Notes under the pieces: generated by a model
Databases searched by the model: none
What the model was told of the DNA's origin: nothing
What the model saw: the letters and a program-made list of their open reading frames with translations, nothing else
Assembly (NCBI RefSeq): GCF_905120355.1
Contig: NZ_CAJHOB010000007.1
Span: 112,808-176,807, forward strand
Source of the DNA: Azonexus hydrophilus
GTDB taxonomy: Bacteria; Pseudomonadota; Gammaproteobacteria; Burkholderiales; Rhodocyclaceae
Reading direction: 5' to 3'
Length of the DNA stretch: 64,000 nucleotides
Translations under genes and position numbers: made by a program
In this document: positions 27,524 to 35,363 of the stretch, in pieces
How the letters are laid out: every line of letters begins with the position of its first letter
Numbering within the stretch: position 1 is the stretch's first letter

Positions 27524-27858
27524 CGTCTCGCCTCCAGTTCCACTTTCAACATTCCCTTGAGCACCTTCTTCTCGTCGGCACTCAAGTTCTCCATTTCGTC
27601 CTTGTCGTACAGGGTGAAGAGCCAGAATTGCCGACCTCCATCCCACCAGTAATAGATCACCCGCAATCCGCCGCGTTTGCCTTTGCCACGCCGCTGATCA
27701 CCATGGCGCAACTTGCGCAGGCCGCCCGCACCTTCGATCACCTCGCCGGCCTCCGGGTTCTTCAGCAGCGACTGCTGCAAGCCGCGAAACCCCTCATCGT
27801 CCAAGTAGTCGGCACGATATTTGGCAAATGCCGGCAGTTCAACGAACAAGGCTTTCAT
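27520..27858 (-). CDS. RelE/HigB-like toxin
   Basis: 112-residue RelE-superfamily protein, probably a ribosome-dependent mRNA interferase. It shows FAKYRADYLDDEGFRGLQ, the basic core GLRKLRHGDQRRGKGKRGGLRVIYYW and the strand LFTLYDKDE, as in ParE/RelE-family toxins. First gene of a two-gene operon, coupled to the antitoxin by a four-base overlap. The module lies between two near-identical phaB-derived repeats. Confidence 0.87.
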   Translation of the reverse strand: MKALFVELPAFAKYRADYLDDEGFRGLQQSLLKNPEAGEVIEGAGGLRKLRHGDQRRGKGKRGGLRVIYYWWDGGRQFWLFTLYDKDEMENLSADEKKVLKGMLKVELEARR

Positions 27859-27910
27859 TGGTTAAATATACGTAAGTTGCGGATAGTTAGCAAGGCAAAC
27901 CACAGACAGC

Positions 27911-27933
27911 AAAAAAGCCCGGCAATGCCGGGC
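27911..27933 (-). terminator. Terminator of phaB
   Basis: Stem 27917-27923 with 27927-27933, three-base loop, and six Ts on the minus strand immediately after the phaB 3' untranslated region. Confidence 0.85.
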
Positions 27934-27992
27934 TCTTGAAGATCCATGCGTACCGTGCGGACACGGCACCTGATCCTCGGCTTACTGGTAGT
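27911..27992. repeat. 82-bp direct repeat, copy B (native phaB 3' end)
   Basis: Covers the last three codons and stop of phaB plus its terminator. It matches copy A at 27055-27136 in 80 of 82 positions at an offset of 856 bases. This is the functional copy. Confidence 0.95.
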
Positions 27993-28725
27993 ACAGACCG
28001 CCGTTGATGTTGATGGTGGCGCCGGTGGTGAAGCCGGACAGTTCGTTCGACAGGTAGGCGCAGGCGAAACCGATTTCTTCCGGCTTGGCCAGACGCTTCA
28101 TCGGCACGGAGTCGACGATGGTCTGCAGGATTTCCGGCTTGATCGCCATGACCATCTTGGTCGCCACATAGCCCGGGGCAATGGCGTTGACCGTCACGCC
28201 CTTGTTGGCCAGTTCGGCGGCCAGGGCTTTGGTAAAGCCGATGACGCCAGCCTTGGCTGCGGAGTAGTTGGTCTGACCCATTTGGCCCTTGACGCCGTTG
28301 ACCGAGGAGATATTGATGATGCGACCCCAGCCGCGCTCGGCCATCTTGGCGGAGACTTGCTTGGTCATGTTGAACAGCGAGGTCAGGTTGGTGGCGATGA
28401 CGGCATCCCAGCCTTCTTTTTCCATCTTGGCGAACATCCGGTCACGGGTGATGCCGGCGTTGTTGATCAGGATGTCGACCTGGCCGCAGGCGGCTTCAGC
28501 GTCGGCCACCATCTTCTGGCAGTCTTCGAGCACGGAGACATCGCCGGCAACGCAGACGAAATCCTTGAAACCTGCGGCAGCCTGTTCCTTCAGCCATTCA
28601 TCCTTGTTGTCGAACTGCGGATGATAGGCAGCGACTACCTTGTGACCAGCCTTGGCCAGTTCCTGGCAGATGGCGGTGCCCAGGCCGCCCATGGCGCCGG
28701 TAACGAGTGCAACACGTTGAGTCAT
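27982..28725 (-). CDS. phaB: Acetoacetyl-CoA reductase
   Basis: 247-residue NADPH-dependent short-chain reductase that makes (R)-3-hydroxybutyryl-CoA for polyhydroxybutyrate. Cofactor loop TGAMGGLGTAI at residues 9-19, NNAGITRD, catalytic Ser in ISSVNGVKGQMGQ, YSAAK (Tyr/Lys) and the FTTGATININGG end. AAGGAAGGA precedes the ATG. It follows phaC on the same strand after 84 bases, forming a phaCB unit. No phaA thiolase is present in the window. Confidence 0.96.
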   Translation of the reverse strand: MTQRVALVTGAMGGLGTAICQELAKAGHKVVAAYHPQFDNKDEWLKEQAAAGFKDFVCVAGDVSVLEDCQKMVADAEAACGQVDILINNAGITRDRMFAKMEKEGWDAVIATNLTSLFNMTKQVSAKMAERGWGRIINISSVNGVKGQMGQTNYSAAKAGVIGFTKALAAELANKGVTVNAIAPGYVATKMVMAIKPEILQTIVDSVPMKRLAKPEEIGFACAYLSNELSGFTTGATININGGLYYQ

Positions 28726-28809
28726 GCTGTTTCCTTCCTTGTTGGTAAAGCGGGGTTGAAAAAACGGCTCATGACACCTGGCCAGTCGCCGTCAATATGA
28801 ATCGAGAAT

Positions 28810-30564
28810 TCAGACGGCACGTTCGCGCACATAGCGCCCCGGTGCTGGTTCGATCGGTGGATGCGCCGTACTGCCCAGCTTGCGCGCTGCACGCGCCGCG
28901 CCTTGTTGCGGCTTGAGCCAGGCGGCCCAGTCATTCCACCAGCTGCCTTTGACCTCGGCTGCATTGGCCAGCCAGTTCCCGGCATCAAGGCTGATATCTT
29001 CGTTGACCCAGTAGCTGCGCTTGTTCTTGCTGGCCGGATTGATGACCCCGGCGATGTGACCGGAAGCCCCGAGCACAAATCGCTGCTTGCCGCTGAGAAT
29101 ACGGGTGCTCTGATACGCCGTTTGCCAGGGCACGATATGATCTTCGCGGGTGGCAAGGATATATACCGGCATGTCGAGTTCCGACAGGTCCACCTTGACG
29201 CCGCACATTTCAAGCTTGCCTGGCACGCGCAGACTGTTGTTCAGGTACATGTTGCGCATGTACCAGGCCGCAAACGGACCAGGCAGATTGGTTGAATCGG
29301 AATTCCAGTACAGCAGATCAAAGGCCTGCGGTTTCTGGCCCTTAAGGTAATTGTTCTGCACGTAATTCCAGACCAGATCGTTGGCGCGCAGGAAGGAGAA
29401 CGTGTTCTGCAGATCGCGCGCCGGCAGCAAGCCGCCTTGGCCGATGCTCTGTTCGCGCAGACTGACGGCCTGCTCGTCAATGAAAAGCCCGATTTCCCCG
29501 GTATCAGAAAAATCGAGCAGCGTCGTCAGCAGGGTCAGCGATTTGACACTGGTATCGCCACGCGCCTTGAGCACCGCCAGCGCTGAGGTCAGGATGGTTC
29601 CCCCGACACAGAATCCGAGCGCATTGATCTCCTTGGCCTTGGTGATTGCCTTGATGGTTTCCAGCGCGGCGACCGGCCCCTGTTCGAGGTAATCGTCCCA
29701 GCGCAGGTGGCCCTGTGCTTCCATGGGATTGCGCCAGGACACTAGGAACACCGTGTTGCCCTGCTCCACTGCGAAGCGGATCAACGAGTTGTCCGGCTGC
29801 AAATCCATGATGTAGAACTTGTTGATGCACGGCGGCACCACCAGCAACGGACGCGCACCCACTTTTTCCGTCAGCGGTGCGTACTGGATGAGCTGCATCA
29901 CCTCATTTTCATAAACCACCGCACCTTCAGTGGTCGCGATGTTCTTGCCGACCTCGAAGACGCTCTCGTCGGTCATCGAGATCCGACCTTTTTCGAAGTC
30001 CTTGAGCAGATTATTGATACCGTCGGTGATGCTCTGCCCCTTGGTTTCCAGGGCATGCTTGATGAATTCCGGGTTGGTCGCAGCAAAGTTGGTCGGCGCC
30101 AGAGCGTCCGCAATCTGGCGAGCAAGGAAGCGCAGCTTTTCCCGCCCCTTGGTGTCTTCCACCGGCAGCGCCTCAACCATCTCATTCAGATGCTGGACAT
30201 TGAGCAAGTAAGCCTGGTGGATGTAGTCATAAATGGGACTCGCCTTCCATTCCGGCGCATTGAAGCGGCGGTCGCCGGCTTCCGGCTCGACCTGGAACGT
30301 GGGGGTTTCTCCCTTCTGCTTGGCCAGCATGGCCTGCCACAGGGACATCTGCTGATCCATGAAGTTTTTCTGCAAGGCAGTCATGGCTTGCGGATCGATC
30401 GCCGGCAGATTCAGCGGCAAACCGGGGGGCACCTGCCCTGCGCCACCTTGCCCCTGGCTTTGTGCTACGGCCTGCATGAACTGCTGCATCATGTTCTGTC
30501 CAGCCTGCATGAACTGCAGCGCTGAACCCATGAATGCCTCGTTCCCCTTCGATTCTTGCGTCAT
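28810..30564 (-). CDS. phaC: Class I poly(3-hydroxyalkanoate) synthase
   Basis: 584-residue enzyme that polymerises (R)-3-hydroxyacyl-CoA on the granule surface. The lipase-like box GFCVGG has the nucleophile at Cys319. The catalytic Asp lies in ATREDHIVPW and His in GASGHIAGVINP, and the fold starts after a Gln/Met-rich N-terminus. Class I is supported by full length and no PhaE/PhaR partner nearby. Followed by phaB. Confidence 0.96.
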   Translation of the reverse strand: MTQESKGNEAFMGSALQFMQAGQNMMQQFMQAVAQSQGQGGAGQVPPGLPLNLPAIDPQAMTALQKNFMDQQMSLWQAMLAKQKGETPTFQVEPEAGDRRFNAPEWKASPIYDYIHQAYLLNVQHLNEMVEALPVEDTKGREKLRFLARQIADALAPTNFAATNPEFIKHALETKGQSITDGINNLLKDFEKGRISMTDESVFEVGKNIATTEGAVVYENEVMQLIQYAPLTEKVGARPLLVVPPCINKFYIMDLQPDNSLIRFAVEQGNTVFLVSWRNPMEAQGHLRWDDYLEQGPVAALETIKAITKAKEINALGFCVGGTILTSALAVLKARGDTSVKSLTLLTTLLDFSDTGEIGLFIDEQAVSLREQSIGQGGLLPARDLQNTFSFLRANDLVWNYVQNNYLKGQKPQAFDLLYWNSDSTNLPGPFAAWYMRNMYLNNSLRVPGKLEMCGVKVDLSELDMPVYILATREDHIVPWQTAYQSTRILSGKQRFVLGASGHIAGVINPASKNKRSYWVNEDISLDAGNWLANAAEVKGSWWNDWAAWLKPQQGAARAARKLGSTAHPPIEPAPGRYVRERAV

Positions 30565-30648
30565 GGATATTTTTCTCGCTTCATTTGGTCAGGCCTAGCC
30601 ACCGGATTCTCCATAGCACAGCCGGGGCTGTCAATGCATAATCCTGCC

Positions 30649-30858
30649 ATGTACATCATCGCTATCGGCTGGCTTTACGTCACCCTTCTCATCGCCGTCA
30701 ATGAACGCAGTGTTTTCCTTGGCATCATTTCCTTCGTTTTCTACGGCCTGCTGCCCTGCGGCATACTGCTCTGGATGAGTGCCAGCAAGGTGCGCCGGCA
30801 GCGGCGAGCCTATCGCGAGATGCTGGCGCAGAAGGAAACGCCGGAAAAACCCGAGTAA
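30649..30858 (+). CDS. Small two-helix membrane protein
   Basis: 69-residue protein with two hydrophobic segments (IGWLYVTLLIAV and GIISFVFYGLLPCGILLWM) and a basic, Arg/Lys-rich C-terminal tail facing the cytosol by the positive-inside rule. ATG 30649 is chosen; an in-frame ATG at 30634 would add five residues. It stands alone, divergent from phaC and convergent with the permease gene. Family not recognised. Confidence 0.6.
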   Translation: MYIIAIGWLYVTLLIAVNERSVFLGIISFVFYGLLPCGILLWMSASKVRRQRRAYREMLAQKETPEKPE

Positions 30859-30874
30859 GCGTTCCGGAAGGTGT

Positions 30875-32710
30875 TCAAAAAGCAAAAAACACCGGCAGCA
30901 AGGCTACGCACGCCAGCATCACGAGCAGTGTAAAAGGCACTCCCAGACGCACGAAATCGATGAAACGGTAGCGGCCAGGACCGATCACCAGCGTATTCAC
31001 TGGCGATGACACGGGCGTCATGAACGCTGCCGAAGCGGCAAGGGCCACTGTCATGGCGAACGGATAGGGCGACACCCCAAGTTGTTGTGCCAGTCCCAGA
31101 GCAACCGGCGCCACCAGAACGGCGGTCGCTGTATTCGAGATGAACAAGCCGACCAGCGCGGTCAGCATGAACAAACTCGCCAGTACCATTCTGGGCGAGG
31201 CCGTCCCGGTGACACCCAGCATCGCATCAACAATCAGCGTGATACCGCCGGTTTTCTGCAAGGCCAGTGCAAAGGGCAGCATACCGACGATCAGGAGCAG
31301 GCTTTGCCAATGGATGGCACGATACGCACTGTCCATGTCGATGCAGCGAAAGGCGCCCAGCAGCATGCAGCCGATCAGGGCGGCGACCACATTGGGCACG
31401 ATGCCAAAAATCATCAACACGACGGTGAGCGCCAGCGAAATCAGCGCAAACGGCGCCCGCCGCGCCGCCGGCGCAGCTTCAGCGATTTCTGCCGGCAGGG
31501 TCAGGACGAGGAAATCATGCGCCTCGGCGGTCAATGCCCGGATTGCTTTCCAGGTGCCCGCGATCAGCAACGTATCGCCAACCCGCAGCTTTCTTTCAAT
31601 CAGGCCGGCAGCACTGAGCGCCCGCCCTTTGCGTCGCAAACCGACCACATTGATGCCACGCTGCGAACGCATGCGCAGTTCGAGGATGGATTTACCGATC
31701 AATGCCGAATCAGGCGGCACCAGTACTTCGGCCAGCCCCAGCTCGCGCACCGTATCGGCGAAGTAATCCTGCTGGAATCTGAGTTGCTGCAGACCCATGT
31801 CGGCGCAAAAACACCACAGATCAAGATCGGGATGGATGAAATCAACCAGCAGCACATCGGCCACTGCAATTTCCAGGTTGGCCGACGTCGACAACATGTC
31901 CCGCCCGAGCGGGCGCTGGCGCTCGATGGCCAGCACGTTGGCGCCGTACAACTTGCGCAGTTGCATGTCGCCCAGGGTCCTGCCAATCAGCGGTGACCCC
32001 GGCTTGACCTGCAGACGACGACCACGCTCCAGCAGGTCGTAATCCCGGGCAAGATCACGCAGGCGTCGCTGTGGGCTGGCCGGCTGTGCCCCCTCTGTAC
32101 TGGCCGGAGCAATGCGCTGGCGCAGCAGGAGCATGTAAGCGATCCCCAGGCCGAGCACGATCAGGCCCATCGGCGTGAAATCGAAAAACCCGAATCCCGC
32201 CTGCCCGGCACGCGCCAACTCACTGTTAACAACCATGTTCGGCGGCGTGCCGACCAGGGTCAGCATGCCGCTCATCAGGCCGGCAAAGGCCAGCGGCATC
32301 ATCAGACGCCCCGGGGGCACACCGATGCGACTGGCGATACCGAGCGTGACCGGAATGAAGATGGCGACCACGCCGGTTGAACTCATCACCGAGCCCAGTC
32401 CAGCCACCGCCAGCATCAGCAATACGAGCAGGCGTGGTTCACTATTGCCGGCACGCCGCACCAGCCAGTCACCCACACGGTAGGCCACGCCGGTACGAAC
32501 CAGCGCCTCACCGATGACGAAGAAGGCCGCAATCAGCACCACGCTGGGTTCGCTGAAGCCGGCCAGTGCTTCGTCAACGGTGAGGATGCCGGTGAGTACC
32601 AGCGCCAGAAGCGCCAGCAGCGCCACCGCATCCATGCGCGGTCGATTGACGGTGAAAGCCAGGATACAAGCGCCCAGCAGCAGAAAAACAGTCAGGATGT
32701 CCTGCGTCAT
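30875..32710 (-). CDS. SLC13/DASS-type anion permease with two RCK-C domains
   Basis: 611-residue transporter. N- and C-terminal membrane blocks (about residues 1-195 and 420-611) flank two TrkA-C/RCK-C regulatory domains (about 205-290 and 325-395; PGSPLIGRTLGDMQLRK and PPDSALIGKSILELRM). The conserved SNTATAVLVAPVALGLAQ and TPVSSPVNTLVIGPG segments match sodium/sulfate or dicarboxylate symporters. Substrate cannot be told apart from sequence. It starts five bases after pgeF, so it is probably co-transcribed with rluD-pgeF. Confidence 0.88.
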   Translation of the reverse strand: MTQDILTVFLLLGACILAFTVNRPRMDAVALLALLALVLTGILTVDEALAGFSEPSVVLIAAFFVIGEALVRTGVAYRVGDWLVRRAGNSEPRLLVLLMLAVAGLGSVMSSTGVVAIFIPVTLGIASRIGVPPGRLMMPLAFAGLMSGMLTLVGTPPNMVVNSELARAGQAGFGFFDFTPMGLIVLGLGIAYMLLLRQRIAPASTEGAQPASPQRRLRDLARDYDLLERGRRLQVKPGSPLIGRTLGDMQLRKLYGANVLAIERQRPLGRDMLSTSANLEIAVADVLLVDFIHPDLDLWCFCADMGLQQLRFQQDYFADTVRELGLAEVLVPPDSALIGKSILELRMRSQRGINVVGLRRKGRALSAAGLIERKLRVGDTLLIAGTWKAIRALTAEAHDFLVLTLPAEIAEAAPAARRAPFALISLALTVVLMIFGIVPNVVAALIGCMLLGAFRCIDMDSAYRAIHWQSLLLIVGMLPFALALQKTGGITLIVDAMLGVTGTASPRMVLASLFMLTALVGLFISNTATAVLVAPVALGLAQQLGVSPYPFAMTVALAASAAFMTPVSSPVNTLVIGPGRYRFIDFVRLGVPFTLLVMLACVALLPVFFAF

Positions 32711-32714
32711 GCCA

Positions 32715-33443
32715 TCACGTTGGCTGCAGCCAGATCAGACTGGCCATACGGCCGGTCACGCCGTCACGGCGGTAGGAAAAAAAGCGCGCGCTATCGGCAA
32801 CCGTGCATTCCTCGCCACCATAGATGTGACGAACACCCGCCTTTTCCAGCCGCTGACGGGCAAGAAGATAGAGGTCGCACCACCATTTACCAGGCGCACC
32901 GGGGCGAAACGCCCGCTGGGCCTCCCCATCGGTCGCCATGAAGGCAGCACGCACCTCCCCGCCCACTTCGAAATTTTCCGGGCCGATTGCCGGCCCCAGC
33001 CAGGCCAGCACATCTTCCGGCGGCACGGCCAGGGCAGCCAGCGTCTGTTCCAGCACGCCCGCCTGCAATCCACGCCAGCCAGCATGCGCCGCCGCCACCG
33101 CCGAACCATTCCGGACGCAGAACAACACCGGCAGGCAATCGGCTGTCATGACAACACATACGCTGCCCGGGCCATGGCTGAAACTGGCATCGGCAATGCT
33201 GCCGGACGGCGCAGCGGCGGCATCAACGACCGTCGTGCCATGTACCTGTTCCAGCCAGCAGGGGGGATATGGCAACTGCGCCGCAAGCAGCTGCCGATTG
33301 GCGGCCACATGCGCGGGATCATCACCCACATGCCCGGCCAGGTTAAAGCTGGCCCAGGGCGGCAGGCTGTACCCACCGGTGCGCACCGTCTGCACCGCGC
33401 GCACGTTTTCCGGCGCAGGCCATTGAGGAACAATGAAATGCAT
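32715..33443 (-). CDS. pgeF: Peptidoglycan editing factor PgeF (YfiH, laccase-domain)
   Basis: 242-residue cytosolic protein of the YfiH/DUF152 family, linked in E. coli to removing wrongly incorporated residues from peptidoglycan precursors. Copper/zinc-type ligands are visible in LEQVHGT, MTADCLPVLF and AAAHAGWRGLQAGVLE. Length is typical. It lies seven bases after rluD, as in many Proteobacteria. Confidence 0.93.
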   Translation of the reverse strand: MHFIVPQWPAPENVRAVQTVRTGGYSLPPWASFNLAGHVGDDPAHVAANRQLLAAQLPYPPCWLEQVHGTTVVDAAAAPSGSIADASFSHGPGSVCVVMTADCLPVLFCVRNGSAVAAAHAGWRGLQAGVLEQTLAALAVPPEDVLAWLGPAIGPENFEVGGEVRAAFMATDGEAQRAFRPGAPGKWWCDLYLLARQRLEKAGVRHIYGGEECTVADSARFFSYRRDGVTGRMASLIWLQPT

Positions 33444-33449
33444 GAGAAA

Positions 33450-34403
33450 TCAGCAGTAACCGAGGTCTTCCAGCAACTGGCGCATGTCTTCCGGCGGCGG
33501 CGCTTCCCACTGCATGCGCTGCCCCGTCAGCGGATGCAGCAGGGCCAAGCGGGTGGCGTGCAAAGCCTGTCGAGCGAACACCGGCAACCGGGGATCGCGC
33601 TTGCCATACACCGGATCACCCACCAGCGGATGGCCGATGTGTGCCATATGCACCCGGATTTGATGCGTACGCCCGGTTTCCAGAGTGCATTCAACGTAAG
33701 TGCAGCCGGGGAAAAGCAGCAGGGGCCGGTAATACGTCAGGGCTGCTTTGCCCCCACGGCTTTCCGGCACCACGGCCATCTTGATGCGCTGCACCGGATG
33801 CCGCCCGATTGGCACATCAACACCGCCACTGCGCTCCAGTCGCCCCGCCACCAACGCCAGATATTGCCGCTTCACCGTCCGCGCCTGCAATTGGCGCACC
33901 AGATCGGTCTGTGCTTCCAGGGTTTTGGCCACCACCATCAAACCGCTGGTGTCTTTGTCCAGGCGGTGCACGATACCGGCGCGCGGCAGTGCCGCACTGC
34001 CCGGCACGTGGTGCAGCAAGGCATTGAGCAATGTCCCCTGGCGATTGCCGCTCCCAGGATGCACGACCAACCCTGCCGGTTTATTGAGGACCAGAATGGA
34101 TTCATCTTCAAACACCGCCTGCAGCGGAATATCCTCCGGAATTTCCTCGCTGGGTGTGGCATCCGGCAGCAGCAGAGCAAGTTGCTCGCCACCTGCCAGC
34201 TTGCGTTTCGGTTCCGTGACCGTAACGCCATCCAGAGTCAGCAGACCATCGCGAATCCAGCCTTGCAACCGGTTACGCGAATGCTGTGGCAGGAGTTCCG
34301 CCAGTACCTGGTCCAATCTACGGCCACCGCTGGTAAGCGGTACCGCCATGTCGAAAGGCTCGCTTGGGCTATAATCGCCCGCGTTCTGATAAGGATCATT
34401 CAT
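33450..34403 (-). CDS. rluD: 23S rRNA pseudouridine synthase RluD
   Basis: 317-residue enzyme modifying U1911/1915/1917 of helix 69. An S4-like N-terminal region (RLDQVLAELLPQHSRNRLQGWI), catalytic HRLDKDTSGLMVVAKT (Asp) and RTHQIRVHMAHIGHPLVGD are present. ATG 34403 shares the CATG tetramer with the divergent bamD start. ATG 34349 (MAVPLTSGG) is an alternative that would match E. coli RluD length better and free the bamD promoter. Heads rluD-pgeF-permease. Confidence 0.93.
   Translation of the reverse strand: MNDPYQNAGDYSPSEPFDMAVPLTSGGRRLDQVLAELLPQHSRNRLQGWIRDGLLTLDGVTVTEPKRKLAGGEQLALLLPDATPSEEIPEDIPLQAVFEDESILVLNKPAGLVVHPGSGNRQGTLLNALLHHVPGSAALPRAGIVHRLDKDTSGLMVVAKTLEAQTDLVRQLQARTVKRQYLALVAGRLERSGGVDVPIGRHPVQRIKMAVVPESRGGKAALTYYRPLLLFPGCTYVECTLETGRTHQIRVHMAHIGHPLVGDPVYGKRDPRLPVFARQALHATRLALLHPLTGQRMQWEAPPPEDMRQLLEDLGYC
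34370..34375 (+). promoter_or_regulatory. Candidate -10 box of bamD
   Basis: Perfect TATAAT 27 bases upstream of the bamD ATG, with AAGGAT as Shine-Dalgarno at 34391. No good -35 is seen. The box lies inside rluD if rluD starts at 34403. Confidence 0.45.
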
Positions 34404-35229
34404 GATGCGCAGTGTACCTGCATTTTCCGCCTCGTCTTTCGTTCTGTTGCGCCGCCTGCTGGCGGTTTTCGCCCTGGCCACCCTGGCCGCCTGCAGCAGC
34501 ACCACTGAATATGACGAAACAGCCGGCTGGTCGGCCAACAAATTGTATGGAGAAGCCAAGGAGGCACAGGCCGAAGGCTCATGGGAAAACGCCGTCAAAT
34601 TCCTGGAAAAACTTGAAGCCCGCTATCCCTACGGCCGCTTCGCCCAGCAGGCCCAACTGGAGCTGGCCTACGTTTACTGGAAAGCTGGCGAGCCCGGTTC
34701 GGCTCTCGCCGCCGCCGACCGCTTCATCAAGCTGCACCCCAACCACCCGGCGGTGGATTACGCCTACTACCTCAAGGGGCTGGTCAATTTCAACGAAGAC
34801 CTGGGCCTGATCGCCTATCTCAACACCCAGGACCAGACCGAACGCGACCCCAAAGCCGCCCGTGAAGCCTTTGATACGTTCAAGGAGCTGACCACCCGCT
34901 TTCCCAAGAGCAAATACACGCCGGATGCCATTGCCCGCATGAACTATCTGGTCAATGCGCTCGCGTCGCTGGAAGTGCACGTCGCCCGCTACTATTTCAA
35001 ACGTGGCGCCTACATCGCCGCCGCCAATCGCGCCCAGATCGCGCTGGAAACCTACCCGCAAGCGCCGGCCATCGAAGAGGCCCTGTACATCATGGTGATC
35101 TCTTACGACAAACTGGGCATGCAGGATCTGCGCGACGATGCTGACCGTGTGTTCAAGAAAAACTTCCCCAACAGCCGCTACATCAGCACCGGACTAGAGA
35201 GAAAAACACCGTGGTGGCAACTCTGGTAG
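34402..35229 (+). CDS. bamD: Outer membrane protein assembly factor BamD
   Basis: 275-residue lipoprotein of the BAM complex that inserts beta-barrels into the outer membrane. Signal peptide with lipobox LAAC (Cys about residue 31), then TPR repeats: YGEAKEAQAEGSWENAVKFL, ARYPYGRFAQQAQLELAY and RFPKSKYTPDA. Length is typical. The ATG-ATG start overlaps the first codon of rluD on the other strand. A bidirectional terminator follows. Confidence 0.96.
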   Translation: MMRSVPAFSASSFVLLRRLLAVFALATLAACSSTTEYDETAGWSANKLYGEAKEAQAEGSWENAVKFLEKLEARYPYGRFAQQAQLELAYVYWKAGEPGSALAAADRFIKLHPNHPAVDYAYYLKGLVNFNEDLGLIAYLNTQDQTERDPKAAREAFDTFKELTTRFPKSKYTPDAIARMNYLVNALASLEVHVARYYFKRGAYIAAANRAQIALETYPQAPAIEEALYIMVISYDKLGMQDLRDDADRVFKKNFPNSRYISTGLERKTPWWQLW

Positions 35230-35320
35230 TCGCCTGGGCGCTGGAGATTCCCGGCGCCCACACCTGACATCGTCCCTGCGCTGCTTGTTCGCGGAGCGAA
35301 CTTCACCGAGCAGATAATTG

Positions 35321-35346
35321 AAAAAGGCACCCGCAGGTGCCTTTTT
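35321..35346. terminator. Bidirectional terminator between bamD and pnp
   Basis: Perfect 11-bp stem (35321-35331 with 35336-35346, four-base loop) bounded by A and T runs, able to end both convergent genes. Confidence 0.9.
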
Positions 35347-35363
35347 CGTTGGCCGGAAACAGC

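Noticed and set aside
27055..27992. The 82-bp repeats as ends of an insertion sequence
   Set aside because: They are direct, not inverted, contain no transposase between them, and are explained by the phaB 3' end.
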